64,000 nt of DNA from Alphaproteobacteria bacterium. GTDB taxonomy: Bacteria; Pseudomonadota; Alphaproteobacteria; Micavibrionales; Micavibrionaceae. Shown in pieces: positions 7,129 through 14,179 of the stretch. The translations under genes were made by a program, and so were the position numbers. Position 1 is the stretch's first letter. Each line of letters opens with the position of its first letter. The stretch is taken from NCBI GenBank assembly GCA_021775995.1, contig JAJFGS010000013.1:868001-932000 (forward strand), written 5' to 3'. A model generated the notes under the pieces. The model ran no database searches. It saw only the letters and a program-made list of their open reading frames with translations, and was not told the DNA's origin.

Positions 7129-8211
7129 TTAACTAGGTTCCCTCATAACTTTTCCCTTTGCCGCAACAGTCGGCATTGTACTACCTTGTTTTAAAGCATC
7201 TATAGACACAGAAACCTCACAAAAAACTTTATCTAGACCAAGAAGAGAAGCGGTAGAATAAAATTCTTTCGAAAACTCACTATTTAAATTTTTTGTGAGA
7301 ACCTCAGAAATTTTTATTTTTAAATATTCAAGCCCTTCAAGTTTAGACTTGTAATCGTCTTGTATGCGTAAAAATAACCCATGCGCTGTTTCAAAGTCTT
7401 GTTCAACACCTTGCCCTTCAAGATAACAAATTCCTAAATTATATCGTGCGCCTTCCAATCCCTGATCGGCGGCTTTTTCAAACCACTTAAAAGCTTCTTT
7501 AGAATTTTGTTGAACACCCTGCCCTTCAGCATAACAAAATCCCAAATTATATTGTGCTTCTGCAAATCCCTGCTCAGCGGATTTTTTAAACCACTTAAAA
7601 GCTTCTTCATCACTTTGTTGAACACCCTGCCCTTTAGCATAACAAAATGCCAAATTATTTTGCGCGGCTGCAAGTCCCTGCTCGACGGATTTTTTATACC
7701 ACTTTACTGCCTCTTTATAATCTTTATCAACACCCTGCCCTCTAGCATAACAAAATGCCAAATTATTTTGCGCATTTGCAAACCCCTGTTCGGCAGAGGT
7801 TTTAAACCACTTAAAAGCTTCTTTAGAATTTTGTTGAACACCTCGTCCTTGAAAATAACAAGTTCCCACATTATTTTGCGCTTTTGCAGATCCCTGCTCA
7901 GCGGCTTTTTTAAACCACTTAAAAGCTTCTTTATCACTTGGTTGAACACCACAGCCATCGCCATAACAAAGTCCCAAATTATTTTGCGCTTCTGCAAGTC
8001 CCTGCTCAGCGGCTTTTTTAAACCACTTTACTGCCTCTTCATAATTTTTCTCAACACCCTTCCCTTGAGCATAACAAACTCCTAAATTATTTTGCGCTTC
8101 TGGCATCCCTTTCTCGGCTAATGGTATGAGTGATTCAGCAACCCCTTCATCACACTCCTGATCATAAGCTTTCTCTGCTTGCCCATAACTATCTGTTTGT
8201 TCGTAACCCAT
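7129..8211 (-). CDS. Sel1-repeat protein (long paralogue)
   Basis: A protein of about 360 aa and the first gene of the Sel1 trio. About seven Sel1 repeats fill residues about 30-285; each has the pattern AQNNLGxCYxxGxGVxxxxxEAxKWFKKAAEQG. The C-terminal region (LKIKISEVLTKNLNSEFSKEF) is shared with the two downstream paralogues. The repeats are close in DNA as well as protein, so copy number may vary by recombination. The start ATG 8211 has GAGGA 10-12 nt upstream; the in-frame GTG 8217 lies between them. No signal peptide is seen, so it is likely cytoplasmic. The long open frame on the other strand across this gene (7507-8085) is a by-product of the repeats. Confidence 0.92.
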   Translation of the reverse strand: MGYEQTDSYGQAEKAYDQECDEGVAESLIPLAEKGMPEAQNNLGVCYAQGKGVEKNYEEAVKWFKKAAEQGLAEAQNNLGLCYGDGCGVQPSDKEAFKWFKKAAEQGSAKAQNNVGTCYFQGRGVQQNSKEAFKWFKTSAEQGFANAQNNLAFCYARGQGVDKDYKEAVKWYKKSVEQGLAAAQNNLAFCYAKGQGVQQSDEEAFKWFKKSAEQGFAEAQYNLGFCYAEGQGVQQNSKEAFKWFEKAADQGLEGARYNLGICYLEGQGVEQDFETAHGLFLRIQDDYKSKLEGLEYLKIKISEVLTKNLNSEFSKEFYSTASLLGLDKVFCEVSVSIDALKQGSTMPTVAAKGKVMREPS

Positions 8212-8317
8212 TTTCACTCGTTCCTCATGCTTAAAAAACCATAATCAACCACCCTTCTTGTCTTATGTCAACAGCCTTGTCTTCTCCGCCTCCTTTATTC
8301 TTGAGAGACAGCACGTT

Positions 8318-8346
8318 TTGACATACACTGCCCTCTAATTTAATGG
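8318..8346 (+). promoter_or_regulatory. Possible sigma70 promoter for xseB-ispA-dxs
   Basis: A perfect -35 box TTGACA (8318-8323) and, 17 nt later, a weak -10 TAATGG (8341-8346). It lies just before xseB and after the divergent Sel1 genes. The -10 match is poor, so confidence is low. Confidence 0.3.
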
Positions 8347-8358
8347 GAATAACGGTAA

Positions 8359-8601
8359 ATGAGCGCACAGACTAAACCTGATGATATGAATTTTGAGCAA
8401 GCTCTCGCAGAGCTCGAAACCATCGTCACAGCCTTAGAAAGCGGCAAAGCCCCCTTAGAAGACTCAATTTCTTCTTTTGAGCGTGGCATCGCCCTTAAAA
8501 AACATTGTGAAAAAAAATTGAGCGAGGCTCAGGAAAAAATCGAGAAAATTAGTATCGGTCCAGACGGCGTTCCCACGGCCAGTGCCTTTGAAACTGAATA
8601 A
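8359..8601 (+). CDS. xseB: Exodeoxyribonuclease VII small subunit
   Basis: The 80-aa small subunit of exonuclease VII, which degrades single-stranded DNA with XseA. The family pattern is clear: NFEQALAELETIVTALESGK at residues 11-30, then LEDSISSFERGIALKKHCEKKLSEAQEKIEKI, a helical hairpin that wraps the large subunit. The length is normal. It is followed 40 nt later by ispA; xseB-ispA-dxs is a very common alphaproteobacterial order. xseA is not in the window. Confidence 0.95.
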   Translation: MSAQTKPDDMNFEQALAELETIVTALESGKAPLEDSISSFERGIALKKHCEKKLSEAQEKIEKISIGPDGVPTASAFETE

Positions 8602-8641
8602 CTAGATACGAAAATAATAAGTAAAAGAAAGACTTTATAAA

Positions 8642-9550
8642 ATGCCATCACCACGCGATGCCTCCCCTCGTCTTCAAAAGGCACTTGATGAAACTGTTGA
8701 AACGGTTGAAAAAACAATTAAGCGTCTGTTACCTGAAACAAATTTGGCAGAGCGTCATTTGTTTGATGCCATGCGTTATGGTGTTTTAACGGGCGGTAAA
8801 CGTCTGCGTCCTTTTATGGTGGTTCAGGCAGCGGCCTTATTCAATGTTGATCCTTCCCGTGCGCGTCGTACGGCGGCGGCGGTTGAATTTCTTCATTGTT
8901 ATTCTTTGATTCATGATGACTTACCCGCCATGGATGATTCTGATAAACGTCGTGGGAAAGCAACCGTTCACCGTAAATTTGATGAAGCCACGGCCATTCT
9001 TGCTGGTGATACCTTACTAACGCTTGCCTTTGAAACACTGTCTGATCGTGACACACATGCCGATCCCCATGTCCGTATTGAATTGGTACGCAAATTGGCT
9101 ATCGCCTCTGGCGGTCATGGTATGGTCGGCGGGCAAATGCTCGACCTTATTGGTGAGAAAGAAGAATTTGATCTTGGCACAATCTCACGTATGCAGCGTA
9201 TGAAAACAGGGCATCTTTTTGCCTTTTCCTGCGAAGCTGGCGCGATACTCGGCAAAGCGGATGAGCCGCATAAAAAAGCTTTGTGTAATTACGCTTATGA
9301 TCTCGGTCTGGCCTTCCAAGTCACCGACGATGTTTTAGATGTTGAAGCCGACCCGCGTGATACAGGCAAGCCTGCCAATCAAGATGAAAAAGCAGGCAAG
9401 TCAACTTTCGTTTCCACGATGGGGAAAGAGCAAGCCAAGATGCGCGCCGAGATGTTGGTTCACCAAGCCATCCGTCATCTGCATATCTTTGGCGGACGCG
9501 CTGAAATGCTCAAAGAGCTCGCCATGTATGTTCTACAACGCCGCGCTTAA
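8642..9550 (+). CDS. ispA: Farnesyl diphosphate synthase
   Basis: Joins IPP with DMAPP and then GPP to make C15 farnesyl diphosphate, the precursor of quinone side chains and undecaprenyl carrier. A 302-aa trans-prenyltransferase with both Asp-rich motifs: DDLPAMDDSDKRRG (first motif, about residues 97-110) and DDVLDVEADP (second motif, about 229-238), plus GGKRLRP for IPP binding. Codon use in the first half is notably uniform and richer in GC than the flanking accessory genes. It lies between xseB and the YciI gene, in line with dxs downstream. A second, longer-chain synthase is at 39.4 kb. Confidence 0.95.
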   Translation: MPSPRDASPRLQKALDETVETVEKTIKRLLPETNLAERHLFDAMRYGVLTGGKRLRPFMVVQAAALFNVDPSRARRTAAAVEFLHCYSLIHDDLPAMDDSDKRRGKATVHRKFDEATAILAGDTLLTLAFETLSDRDTHADPHVRIELVRKLAIASGGHGMVGGQMLDLIGEKEEFDLGTISRMQRMKTGHLFAFSCEAGAILGKADEPHKKALCNYAYDLGLAFQVTDDVLDVEADPRDTGKPANQDEKAGKSTFVSTMGKEQAKMRAEMLVHQAIRHLHIFGGRAEMLKELAMYVLQRRA

Positions 9551-9556
9551 ACCTTC

Positions 9557-9871
9557 ATGCAATTTCTTGTAATCGCCAAAGATGGAGATGATGATGAAGC
9601 GCTAAAGCGCCGTAAAGGTGCGCGCGATGATCACATTAAATATAGTGATTTCGCCGTCGAAACGGGCGAGCAGATTGTTGCCGCCGCCTTGCTGGATAAA
9701 GATGACGAAATGCGGGGTTCTGCCATGATTGTTGAATTCGACACCGTTGAAAAGCTCCAAGAGTGGCTCAAGCATGAGCCTTATATGACGGCGAATGTCT
9801 GGAAAGACATTGATGTCATCCCGTGTAAAGTCGGCCCCAGCTTCCAGCATGTTTTGAAGAAAAAAGCTTAA
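9557..9871 (+). CDS. YciI-like protein
   Basis: A 104-aa protein of the YciI / dimeric alpha-beta barrel fold. It begins with the typical strand MQFLVIAKDG, has the conserved R.ARDDHIKY helix segment (His of the family's Asp-His pair), then GSAMIVEFDTVEKLQEWLKHEPYMTANVWKDIDVIPCKVGPSF, where the EPY/VW..I pattern is characteristic. The activity of most members is unknown. It starts 6 nt after the ispA stop and is likely co-transcribed with ispA and dxs; insertion of a YciI gene inside the xseB-ispA-dxs block is not the commonest arrangement. Confidence 0.9.
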   Translation: MQFLVIAKDGDDDEALKRRKGARDDHIKYSDFAVETGEQIVAAALLDKDDEMRGSAMIVEFDTVEKLQEWLKHEPYMTANVWKDIDVIPCKVGPSFQHVLKKKA

Positions 9872-9913
9872 ATTACTTGGATTTAGGGCAAAGCCACGCT
9901 AAAACGGTGCATC

Positions 9914-11992
9914 ATGAAAGTCGCCCATAGCCAAATCGAGCCTCAAGACGCTCCCCAAAGCAAGACACCCTTGCTAGATACGGTGTATGAGCCTGCGGAT
10001 ATGCGTGGTTTCAGCGATGTTCAGCTCCGTCAATTGGCGGATGAGGTTCGTACCGCCACCATTGATGCTGTCTCTAAAACAGGTGGACATTTGGGCGCAG
10101 GACTTGGCGTGGTTGAGCTCACCACCGCCATTCACGCTGTTTTTAATACGCCCGATGATAAGCTTATCTTTGATGTTGGTCATCAATGCTACCCGCATAA
10201 AATTCTGACTCAGCGCCGTGATCGTATCGAAACCTTGCGTAAGGGCGATGGGTTATCGGGATTCACAAAACGTGCTGAGAGTGAATATGATCCTTTCGGT
10301 GCGGCGCACAGCTCCACGTCGATTTCCGCTGGACTTGGTATGGCGGTGGCACGTGACCTACAAAATGGTAACAATAATATTATCTCTGTGATTGGCGATG
10401 GCGCGATGTCGGCAGGCATGGCGTATGAAGCCCTCAATAATGCCGGCGCGCTTAAATCAAAACTGATTGTGATATTGAATGATAATAATATGAGCATCGC
10501 CCCGCCCGTCGGCGCGATGAGCCGCTATTTAACAAACCTTGTATCCTCACAGCCTTACTTGACCGCCCGTGATATGGCGAAAAGATTTACCAAACTCCTG
10601 CCTGGGCCACTCCAAAAAGTCGCCGCCCACGCTGAAGAAGCTGCGCGCGTTTCCCTTGGTGGGGGGACGATGTTTGAGGAGATGGGCTTTTACTATGTCG
10701 GCCCTGTCGATGGTCATGACATGAACGCGCTGCTCGGCATTTTGCGCAATGTCCGTGACAATATTGACGGGCCTATTCTTATTCACGCCATCACCAAAAA
10801 GGGCAAAGGCTACGCTCCCGCCGAAAATTCGAGCGATAAAATGCACGGCGTCGCAAAATTTGATGTGGTGACGGGCAATCAATTTAAACCGAAATCTTTA
10901 CGTCCCGCTTATACCAAAGTCTTCGCCAAAAGCTTGATTGAAGAAGCCCGCAAAGATGATAAAATTGTCGGCATCACCGCCGCCATGCCCGACGGCACAG
11001 GCATGGATTTGTTTGAAAAAGAATTTCCCACCCGCATGTTTGATGTCGGCATCGCCGAACAACATGCGGTGACCTTTGCCGCTGGCCTTGCGGCGGAGGG
11101 CATGAAACCTTTCTGCGCCATTTATTCCACCTTCCTGCAACGTGGCTATGACCAAGTCGTCCATGATGTCGCCATTCAAAATTTACCCGTGCGTTTTGCG
11201 ATTGACCGTGCGGGACTGGTCGGCGCAGATGGTTGCACGCATGCGGGGTCGTTTGATATCGCTTATCTCGGTTGCTTGCCGAACTTTGTTCTCATGGCGG
11301 CCTCGGATGAGCTTGAACTGAAAAACATGGTCGCCACCGCCGCCGCTTATGATGATGGGCCGATTGCTTTTAGATACCCACGTGGCGAAGGCACAGGTAT
11401 TGACATGGATGTCCCCGCTGAAATTCTCCCTATAGGAAAAGGCAGGATTGTTTATAAAACGCCTCAGGACGGCAAGCCGTCTACGGCGGAACACAACAAA
11501 GACCAACAAGACCCTGTCATCCCCACTTCTCTGTCATCCCCGCCCAACACTGTCATCCCCACTTCCCAACCTGTCATCCCCGCGCAGGCGGGGATCCGGA
11601 TACCCGCACAAGGCGGGTATGACGTCAGTGGTGATATCGCCCTACTCTCGTATGGTACTAGACTAGAAGAATGTAAATTAGCCACCGAGATGCTAGAAAC
11701 CAAAGGCATGACTGTCACCATCATGGATGCTCGCTTTGCCAAGCCCCTTGATAAAGCACTGATTAAATCTCTCGCGCAAAACCATGAGACTTTGGTAACG
11801 ATAGAGGAAGGCACCGTCGGCGGTTTCGGCTCTTACGTGCTGGATTATCTGAATGAAGAAAATTTACTGGGTGACAATTGTCGTCTGCATAATATGACCC
11901 TGCCCGATATTTTCCAAGACCAAGATGCCCCACAAAAACAATATGAACAAGCGTCCCTCACGGCGAAGGATATCGTTAAAAGAGTTATTTAA
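9914..11992 (+). CDS. dxs: 1-deoxy-D-xylulose-5-phosphate synthase, with an in-frame repeat insertion
   Basis: The first enzyme of the MEP pathway; makes DXP from pyruvate and glyceraldehyde 3-phosphate using thiamine diphosphate. Domain I (about residues 30-320) has the ThDP motif [18 protein letters not shown] and [12 protein letters not shown]. Domain II (about 330-500) has the catalytic-type Glu in [15 protein letters not shown] and the [18 protein letters not shown] region. Domain III is about 573-692. The protein is 692 aa, some 50 longer than usual. The excess is residues about 515-572, a low-complexity stretch with VIPTS and VIPAQAG peptides translated from palindromic repeats (11461-11625). 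It lies in the linker between domains II and III, where it should be tolerated. The frame is intact, so the enzyme is probably functional. Confidence 0.96.
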   Translation: MKVAHSQIEPQDAPQSKTPLLDTVYEPADMRGFSDVQLRQLADEVRTATIDAVSKTGGHLGAGLGVVELTTAIHAVFNTPDDKLIFDVGHQCYPHKILTQRRDRIETLRKGDGLSGFTKRAESEYDPFGAAHSSTSISAGLGMAVARDLQNGNNNIISVIGDGAMSAGMAYEALNNAGALKSKLIVILNDNNMSIAPPVGAMSRYLTNLVSSQPYLTARDMAKRFTKLLPGPLQKVAAHAEEAARVSLGGGTMFEEMGFYYVGPVDGHDMNALLGILRNVRDNIDGPILIHAITKKGKGYAPAENSSDKMHGVAKFDVVTGNQFKPKSLRPAYTKVFAKSLIEEARKDDKIVGITAAMPDGTGMDLFEKEFPTRMFDVGIAEQHAVTFAAGLAAEGMKPFCAIYSTFLQRGYDQVVHDVAIQNLPVRFAIDRAGLVGADGCTHAGSFDIAYLGCLPNFVLMAASDELELKNMVATAAAYDDGPIAFRYPRGEGTGIDMDVPAEILPIGKGRIVYKTPQDGKPSTAEHNKDQQDPVIPTSLSSPPNTVIPTSQPVIPAQAGIRIPAQGGYDVSGDIALLSYGTRLEECKLATEMLETKGMTVTIMDARFAKPLDKALIKSLAQNHETLVTIEEGTVGGFGSYVLDYLNEENLLGDNCRLHNMTLPDIFQDQDAPQKQYEQASLTAKDIVKRVI
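11461..11625. repeat. Compound palindromic insertion inside dxs
   Basis: It opens with a 27-bp element: GCCTCAGG (11461-11468), the 12-nt self-complementary core ACGGCAAGCCGT, and CTACGGC (11481-11487); the same flanks at the same spacing occur in aroC. Then four CTGTCATCCCC units (about 11514, 11531, 11549 and 11571) lead into a 54-bp two-hairpin repeat at 11570-11623. The total adds about 55 codons without breaking the dxs frame. Confidence 0.85.
11570..11623. repeat. 54-bp two-hairpin repeat, copy 1
   Basis: Hairpin 1 is CCCCGC-GCAG-GCGGGG. Hairpin 2 is ATACCCGC-ACAAG-GCGGGTAT. It matches the copy at 14096-14149 at 51 of 54 positions; two of the three differences are a compensated pair in the second stem (ATACCC/GGGTAT against ATGCCC/GGGCAT). 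Translated here as part of dxs ([17 protein letters not shown]). Confidence 0.9.
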
Positions 11993-11995
11993 AAC

Positions 11996-13114
11996 TTACT
12001 GATACACTTCTTTACCCTCAGAAATATTTATCAATTCTGGCATAACATATACTGTCGGGCTCTGCCCTTTACCCTCTTTTATAACTTTTATTAGCCTTGC
12101 CTCCGTTAAAGATCTTAAAATATTATTTGCTGTAACCTTAGTTGGTATAGAAGATAATTCATAAAATACGGAAGCATTAACAATAGGTTTTGAAAAGAAG
12201 ACATCTAAAGCAGCTAAAGCATGTTTTGAATTAGTAATTCTAATAAACTCTTCTTTCATCTTTTTATATAGGTCATGTATTTTTTGAGCTTTATTCGTAT
12301 TTCTTTCTGCCTGAACAATAACAGCATTAAGAAAGAACTTTACCCACCCATGCCAATCACCTTTTTCAGTAATTGCTAAAAGCCTGTCTCTATACTCCAA
12401 ATCATTCTGTTCAATAAACTCACTCAAATAAAATACAGGTCTTTGTAAAACTTTTTTCTGACATAAAAATAAAGGTATTAGCATTCTCCCCAAACGACCA
12501 TTACCATCATTAAACGGATGAATAATTTCAAATTGTGCATGAATAATTGCCATTTGTACAATAGGATCATCAATATCCATAGAAATAAAACTTTCCAAAT
12601 TATCTATGCTTTCTTTCATAACGATGGGATTAGGTGGTATAAAACGTGCCTCTTCAATCGGCCTTCCTCGTTTACCAATCCAATTTTGATTTTCCCGAAA
12701 AGAACCAGGGTTTTTATCTTGTCCACGAACACTGTCCATTAAAACACTATGAAGTTCTCTAATTAAAGACATTGAAATAGGTCTATCTTTTAAATAGTCC
12801 TCTGCAATCAAAAGAGCTTTTCGATAATTTATGATTTCTTGGATATCAATTTTTTTTTCTTCCTCAAACACTTCACCAGCTTCATGCTGAAGAACCTCTC
12901 CTAAAGTTGCATATGTCCCCTCGATTTTAGAAGATAATACAGCTTCGTTAACTGTAATAGGCGATAACAAAACAGCCGAATTTACAATTCCACTCAATGT
13001 GCCATCATATCTAGCGATAGCTGATATAGCTTGACTTACAAGCCTAACAAGTCCATTCCACTCGATATCAGGCGGTAAAGTATCTGGAATACAAGGTTTT
13101 TTTGTAGATGCCAT
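11996..13114 (-). CDS. Fic family protein (AMP-transferase, class II, with C-terminal winged helix)
   Basis: A 372-aa Fic protein, expected to transfer AMP from ATP to a protein target. The full active-site motif HPFNDGNGRLGR is at residues 199-210. The inhibitory helix motif SSKIEGT is at 61-67, N-terminal to the Fic core, which marks class II Fic proteins, whose activity is normally held off. The N-terminal Fic_N-type region precedes it. The C-terminal ~80 residues (AALDVFFSKPIVNASVFYEL, then ANNILRSLTEARLIKVI) look like a winged helix, found in many such proteins. The start ATG 13114 is 12 nt from three copies of an operator-like repeat, so autoregulation through the winged helix is plausible. 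It is convergent with dxs. Confidence 0.93.
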   Translation of the reverse strand: MASTKKPCIPDTLPPDIEWNGLVRLVSQAISAIARYDGTLSGIVNSAVLLSPITVNEAVLSSKIEGTYATLGEVLQHEAGEVFEEEKKIDIQEIINYRKALLIAEDYLKDRPISMSLIRELHSVLMDSVRGQDKNPGSFRENQNWIGKRGRPIEEARFIPPNPIVMKESIDNLESFISMDIDDPIVQMAIIHAQFEIIHPFNDGNGRLGRMLIPLFLCQKKVLQRPVFYLSEFIEQNDLEYRDRLLAITEKGDWHGWVKFFLNAVIVQAERNTNKAQKIHDLYKKMKEEFIRITNSKHALAALDVFFSKPIVNASVFYELSSIPTKVTANNILRSLTEARLIKVIKEGKGQSPTVYVMPELINISEGKEVYQ

Positions 13115-13125
13115 TTTTCTTCAAA

Positions 13126-13197
13126 TTTGTATAAAGTTTATATATCAAAAAACTATTTGTATAAAGTAACACCCCCTTTCACTTTATACAAATAGTT
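13126..13197. promoter_or_regulatory. Operator-like repeats upstream of the Fic gene
   Basis: TTTGTATAAAGT occurs at 13126-13137, again inside a 17-mer AACTATTTGTATAAAGT at 13151-13167, and the exact reverse complement of the 17-mer is at 13181-13197, with 13 nt between the two arms. Such exact 17-bp symmetry next to a gene ending in a winged helix suggests a repressor site. As TATA-like boxes also occur within it, binding would block the Fic promoter and perhaps the divergent one. Confidence 0.7.
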
Positions 13198-13226
13198 TAG
13201 TATTAAACACACTATACACAAAACCC

Positions 13227-13255
13227 TTGACTTTAGAGGAATTTAATCCTATATT
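13227..13255 (+). promoter_or_regulatory. Sigma70-type promoter placing +1 at the start codon
   Basis: -35 TTGACT (13227-13232), a 17-nt spacer and -10 TATATT (13250-13255). The expected start of transcription, 6-7 nt downstream, falls on the ATG at 13262. No ribosome-binding site is visible before that ATG, so the transcript may be leaderless. Confidence 0.6.
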
Positions 13256-13261
13256 GTCTGT

Positions 13262-13840
13262 ATGACAGATGATAGCAACACACCCCACACCCCCGAAAAC
13301 CCCAATATCACCGCAGAAGAGCCACTGACGGCGCTGCAAAAACTGATGATAGAGCATGGCAGGCGACCGGCGCCAGAAGACGTGCCGCCGCCCGTCCCCG
13401 CCCTCACCAAAGGCGTCGATGACCCCAACGTCATGGCGCTGCCCAATAATTTAACGGCGGCGAGTATTGCCAAAATGACCGAGAGTTTGGACCCCGCCCA
13501 TCCGGCGGCGCAGCTTGGGGCGGTCAATGCCGAGTTCCTTTCGCTGATGGTGGCGGAAGATGATCAGACCTGTCTGCTCCGTCGGCAGGCACAGACGCTC
13601 GACACGCTGTTTCACACCATGCTCGGCTTTGGCTTTACGCCAAAATCATCACGGCAAAAGAAAACAAAGCTTGATAAAGACAACATCGCCATCGCTCTAC
13701 AAAGTCAGCGCCAATGTTTTGACGTCGTTAAAAATTTAAACGCGACCGAATATACCAATGCGCTGGCGCAACTTGTTTTATCACGTATCGCAACCCCCCT
13801 CCCCCTCATTCCCAACGAGCAAAAAGAAGACGGGGCATAA
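13262..13840 (+). CDS. Unknown protein, GC-rich accessory gene
   Basis: 192 aa, not recognised. The N-terminal ~60 residues are Pro- and Asp-rich and probably disordered (TPENPNITAEEPLTALQKLM, then PPPVPALTKG). The rest is helical, including AQLGAVNAEFLSLMVAEDDQT and the basic stretch SSRQKKTKLDKDN. The base composition is visibly richer in GC than the flanking Fic and sppA genes, suggesting separate origin. Its stop TAA is directly followed by the ATG of the next gene (13841), so the two form a pair. The promoter at 13227-13255 seems to give a leaderless message. There is no membrane segment or signal peptide. A phage or mobile origin is possible, but nothing proves it. Confidence 0.7.
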   Translation: MTDDSNTPHTPENPNITAEEPLTALQKLMIEHGRRPAPEDVPPPVPALTKGVDDPNVMALPNNLTAASIAKMTESLDPAHPAAQLGAVNAEFLSLMVAEDDQTCLLRRQAQTLDTLFHTMLGFGFTPKSSRQKKTKLDKDNIAIALQSQRQCFDVVKNLNATEYTNALAQLVLSRIATPLPLIPNEQKEDGA

Positions 13841-14179
13841 ATGGCTGGTAAATCAAGGTCTTGGACTCCCGAAAGACGGGCGGCGCAGGCGGAAAGAATG
13901 CGAACGCAAAAGCCTTGGTTGAAAACCACAGGGCCGAAAACCGATGCGGGCAAGCAACGTGTCGCCAAAAATTCTCAGACTCATGGACGGCGCAGTGCGG
14001 AATTTATGCAGCAGGTCAAAATCTTGCGCACGCTTTTGCGCACACAACGGGCGCAGTTAAAAAACCTCTCCCCTGTCATCCCCAAAATACTTCCCCCTGT
14101 CATCCCCGCGCAGGCGGGGATCCGGATGCCCGCACAAGACGGGCATGACAACAACAAAAATAGAAAGTTATCGCAGTGA
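13841..14179 (+). CDS. Unknown small basic protein with TGPKT...GK...HGRRS motif; tail made of a repeat
   Basis: 112 aa. Residues about 1-75 are very basic: a helical start SWTPERRAAQAERMRTQKPW, then TGPKTDAGKQRVAKNSQTHGRRS, a motif found in many short alphaproteobacterial proteins of unknown role, often written TGPRTPEGKARSSQNALKHG. It may bind nucleic acid, by charge. The last ~35 residues (from SPVIP) are translated from two CTGTCATCCCC units and a 54-bp palindromic repeat, so the native end of the protein has been replaced or extended. The ATG directly follows the stop of the previous gene. The end overlaps the convergent sppA stop by 12 nt. Confidence 0.7.
   Translation: MAGKSRSWTPERRAAQAERMRTQKPWLKTTGPKTDAGKQRVAKNSQTHGRRSAEFMQQVKILRTLLRTQRAQLKNLSPVIPKILPPVIPAQAGIRMPAQDGHDNNKNRKLSQ
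14096..14149. repeat. 54-bp two-hairpin repeat, copy 2
   Basis: The same repeat as at 11570-11623 (51 of 54 identical), again inside a coding frame and in the same reading frame ([17 protein letters not shown]). Hairpins are CCCCGC-GCAG-GCGGGG and ATGCCCG...CGGGCAT. A half unit CTGTCATCCCC also lies just upstream (about 14072). Confidence 0.9.

Noticed and set aside
7507-8085. A 192-codon open frame on the + strand opposite the long Sel1 gene, repetitive and hydrophobic-looking
   Set aside because: It is the antisense of a repeated coding sequence; its repeats mirror the Sel1 units and there is no ribosome-binding site or family resemblance.
5718-8211. Regular DNA repeats that could be taken for a CRISPR array or minisatellite
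   Set aside because: The period is about 108 nt (36 codons) and the units vary at codon third positions; they are Sel1 protein repeats, without spacers.
13262-14179. Prophage remnant
   Set aside because: No integrase, terminase, portal or structural gene and no attachment sites; only composition and unknown genes suggest mobility.
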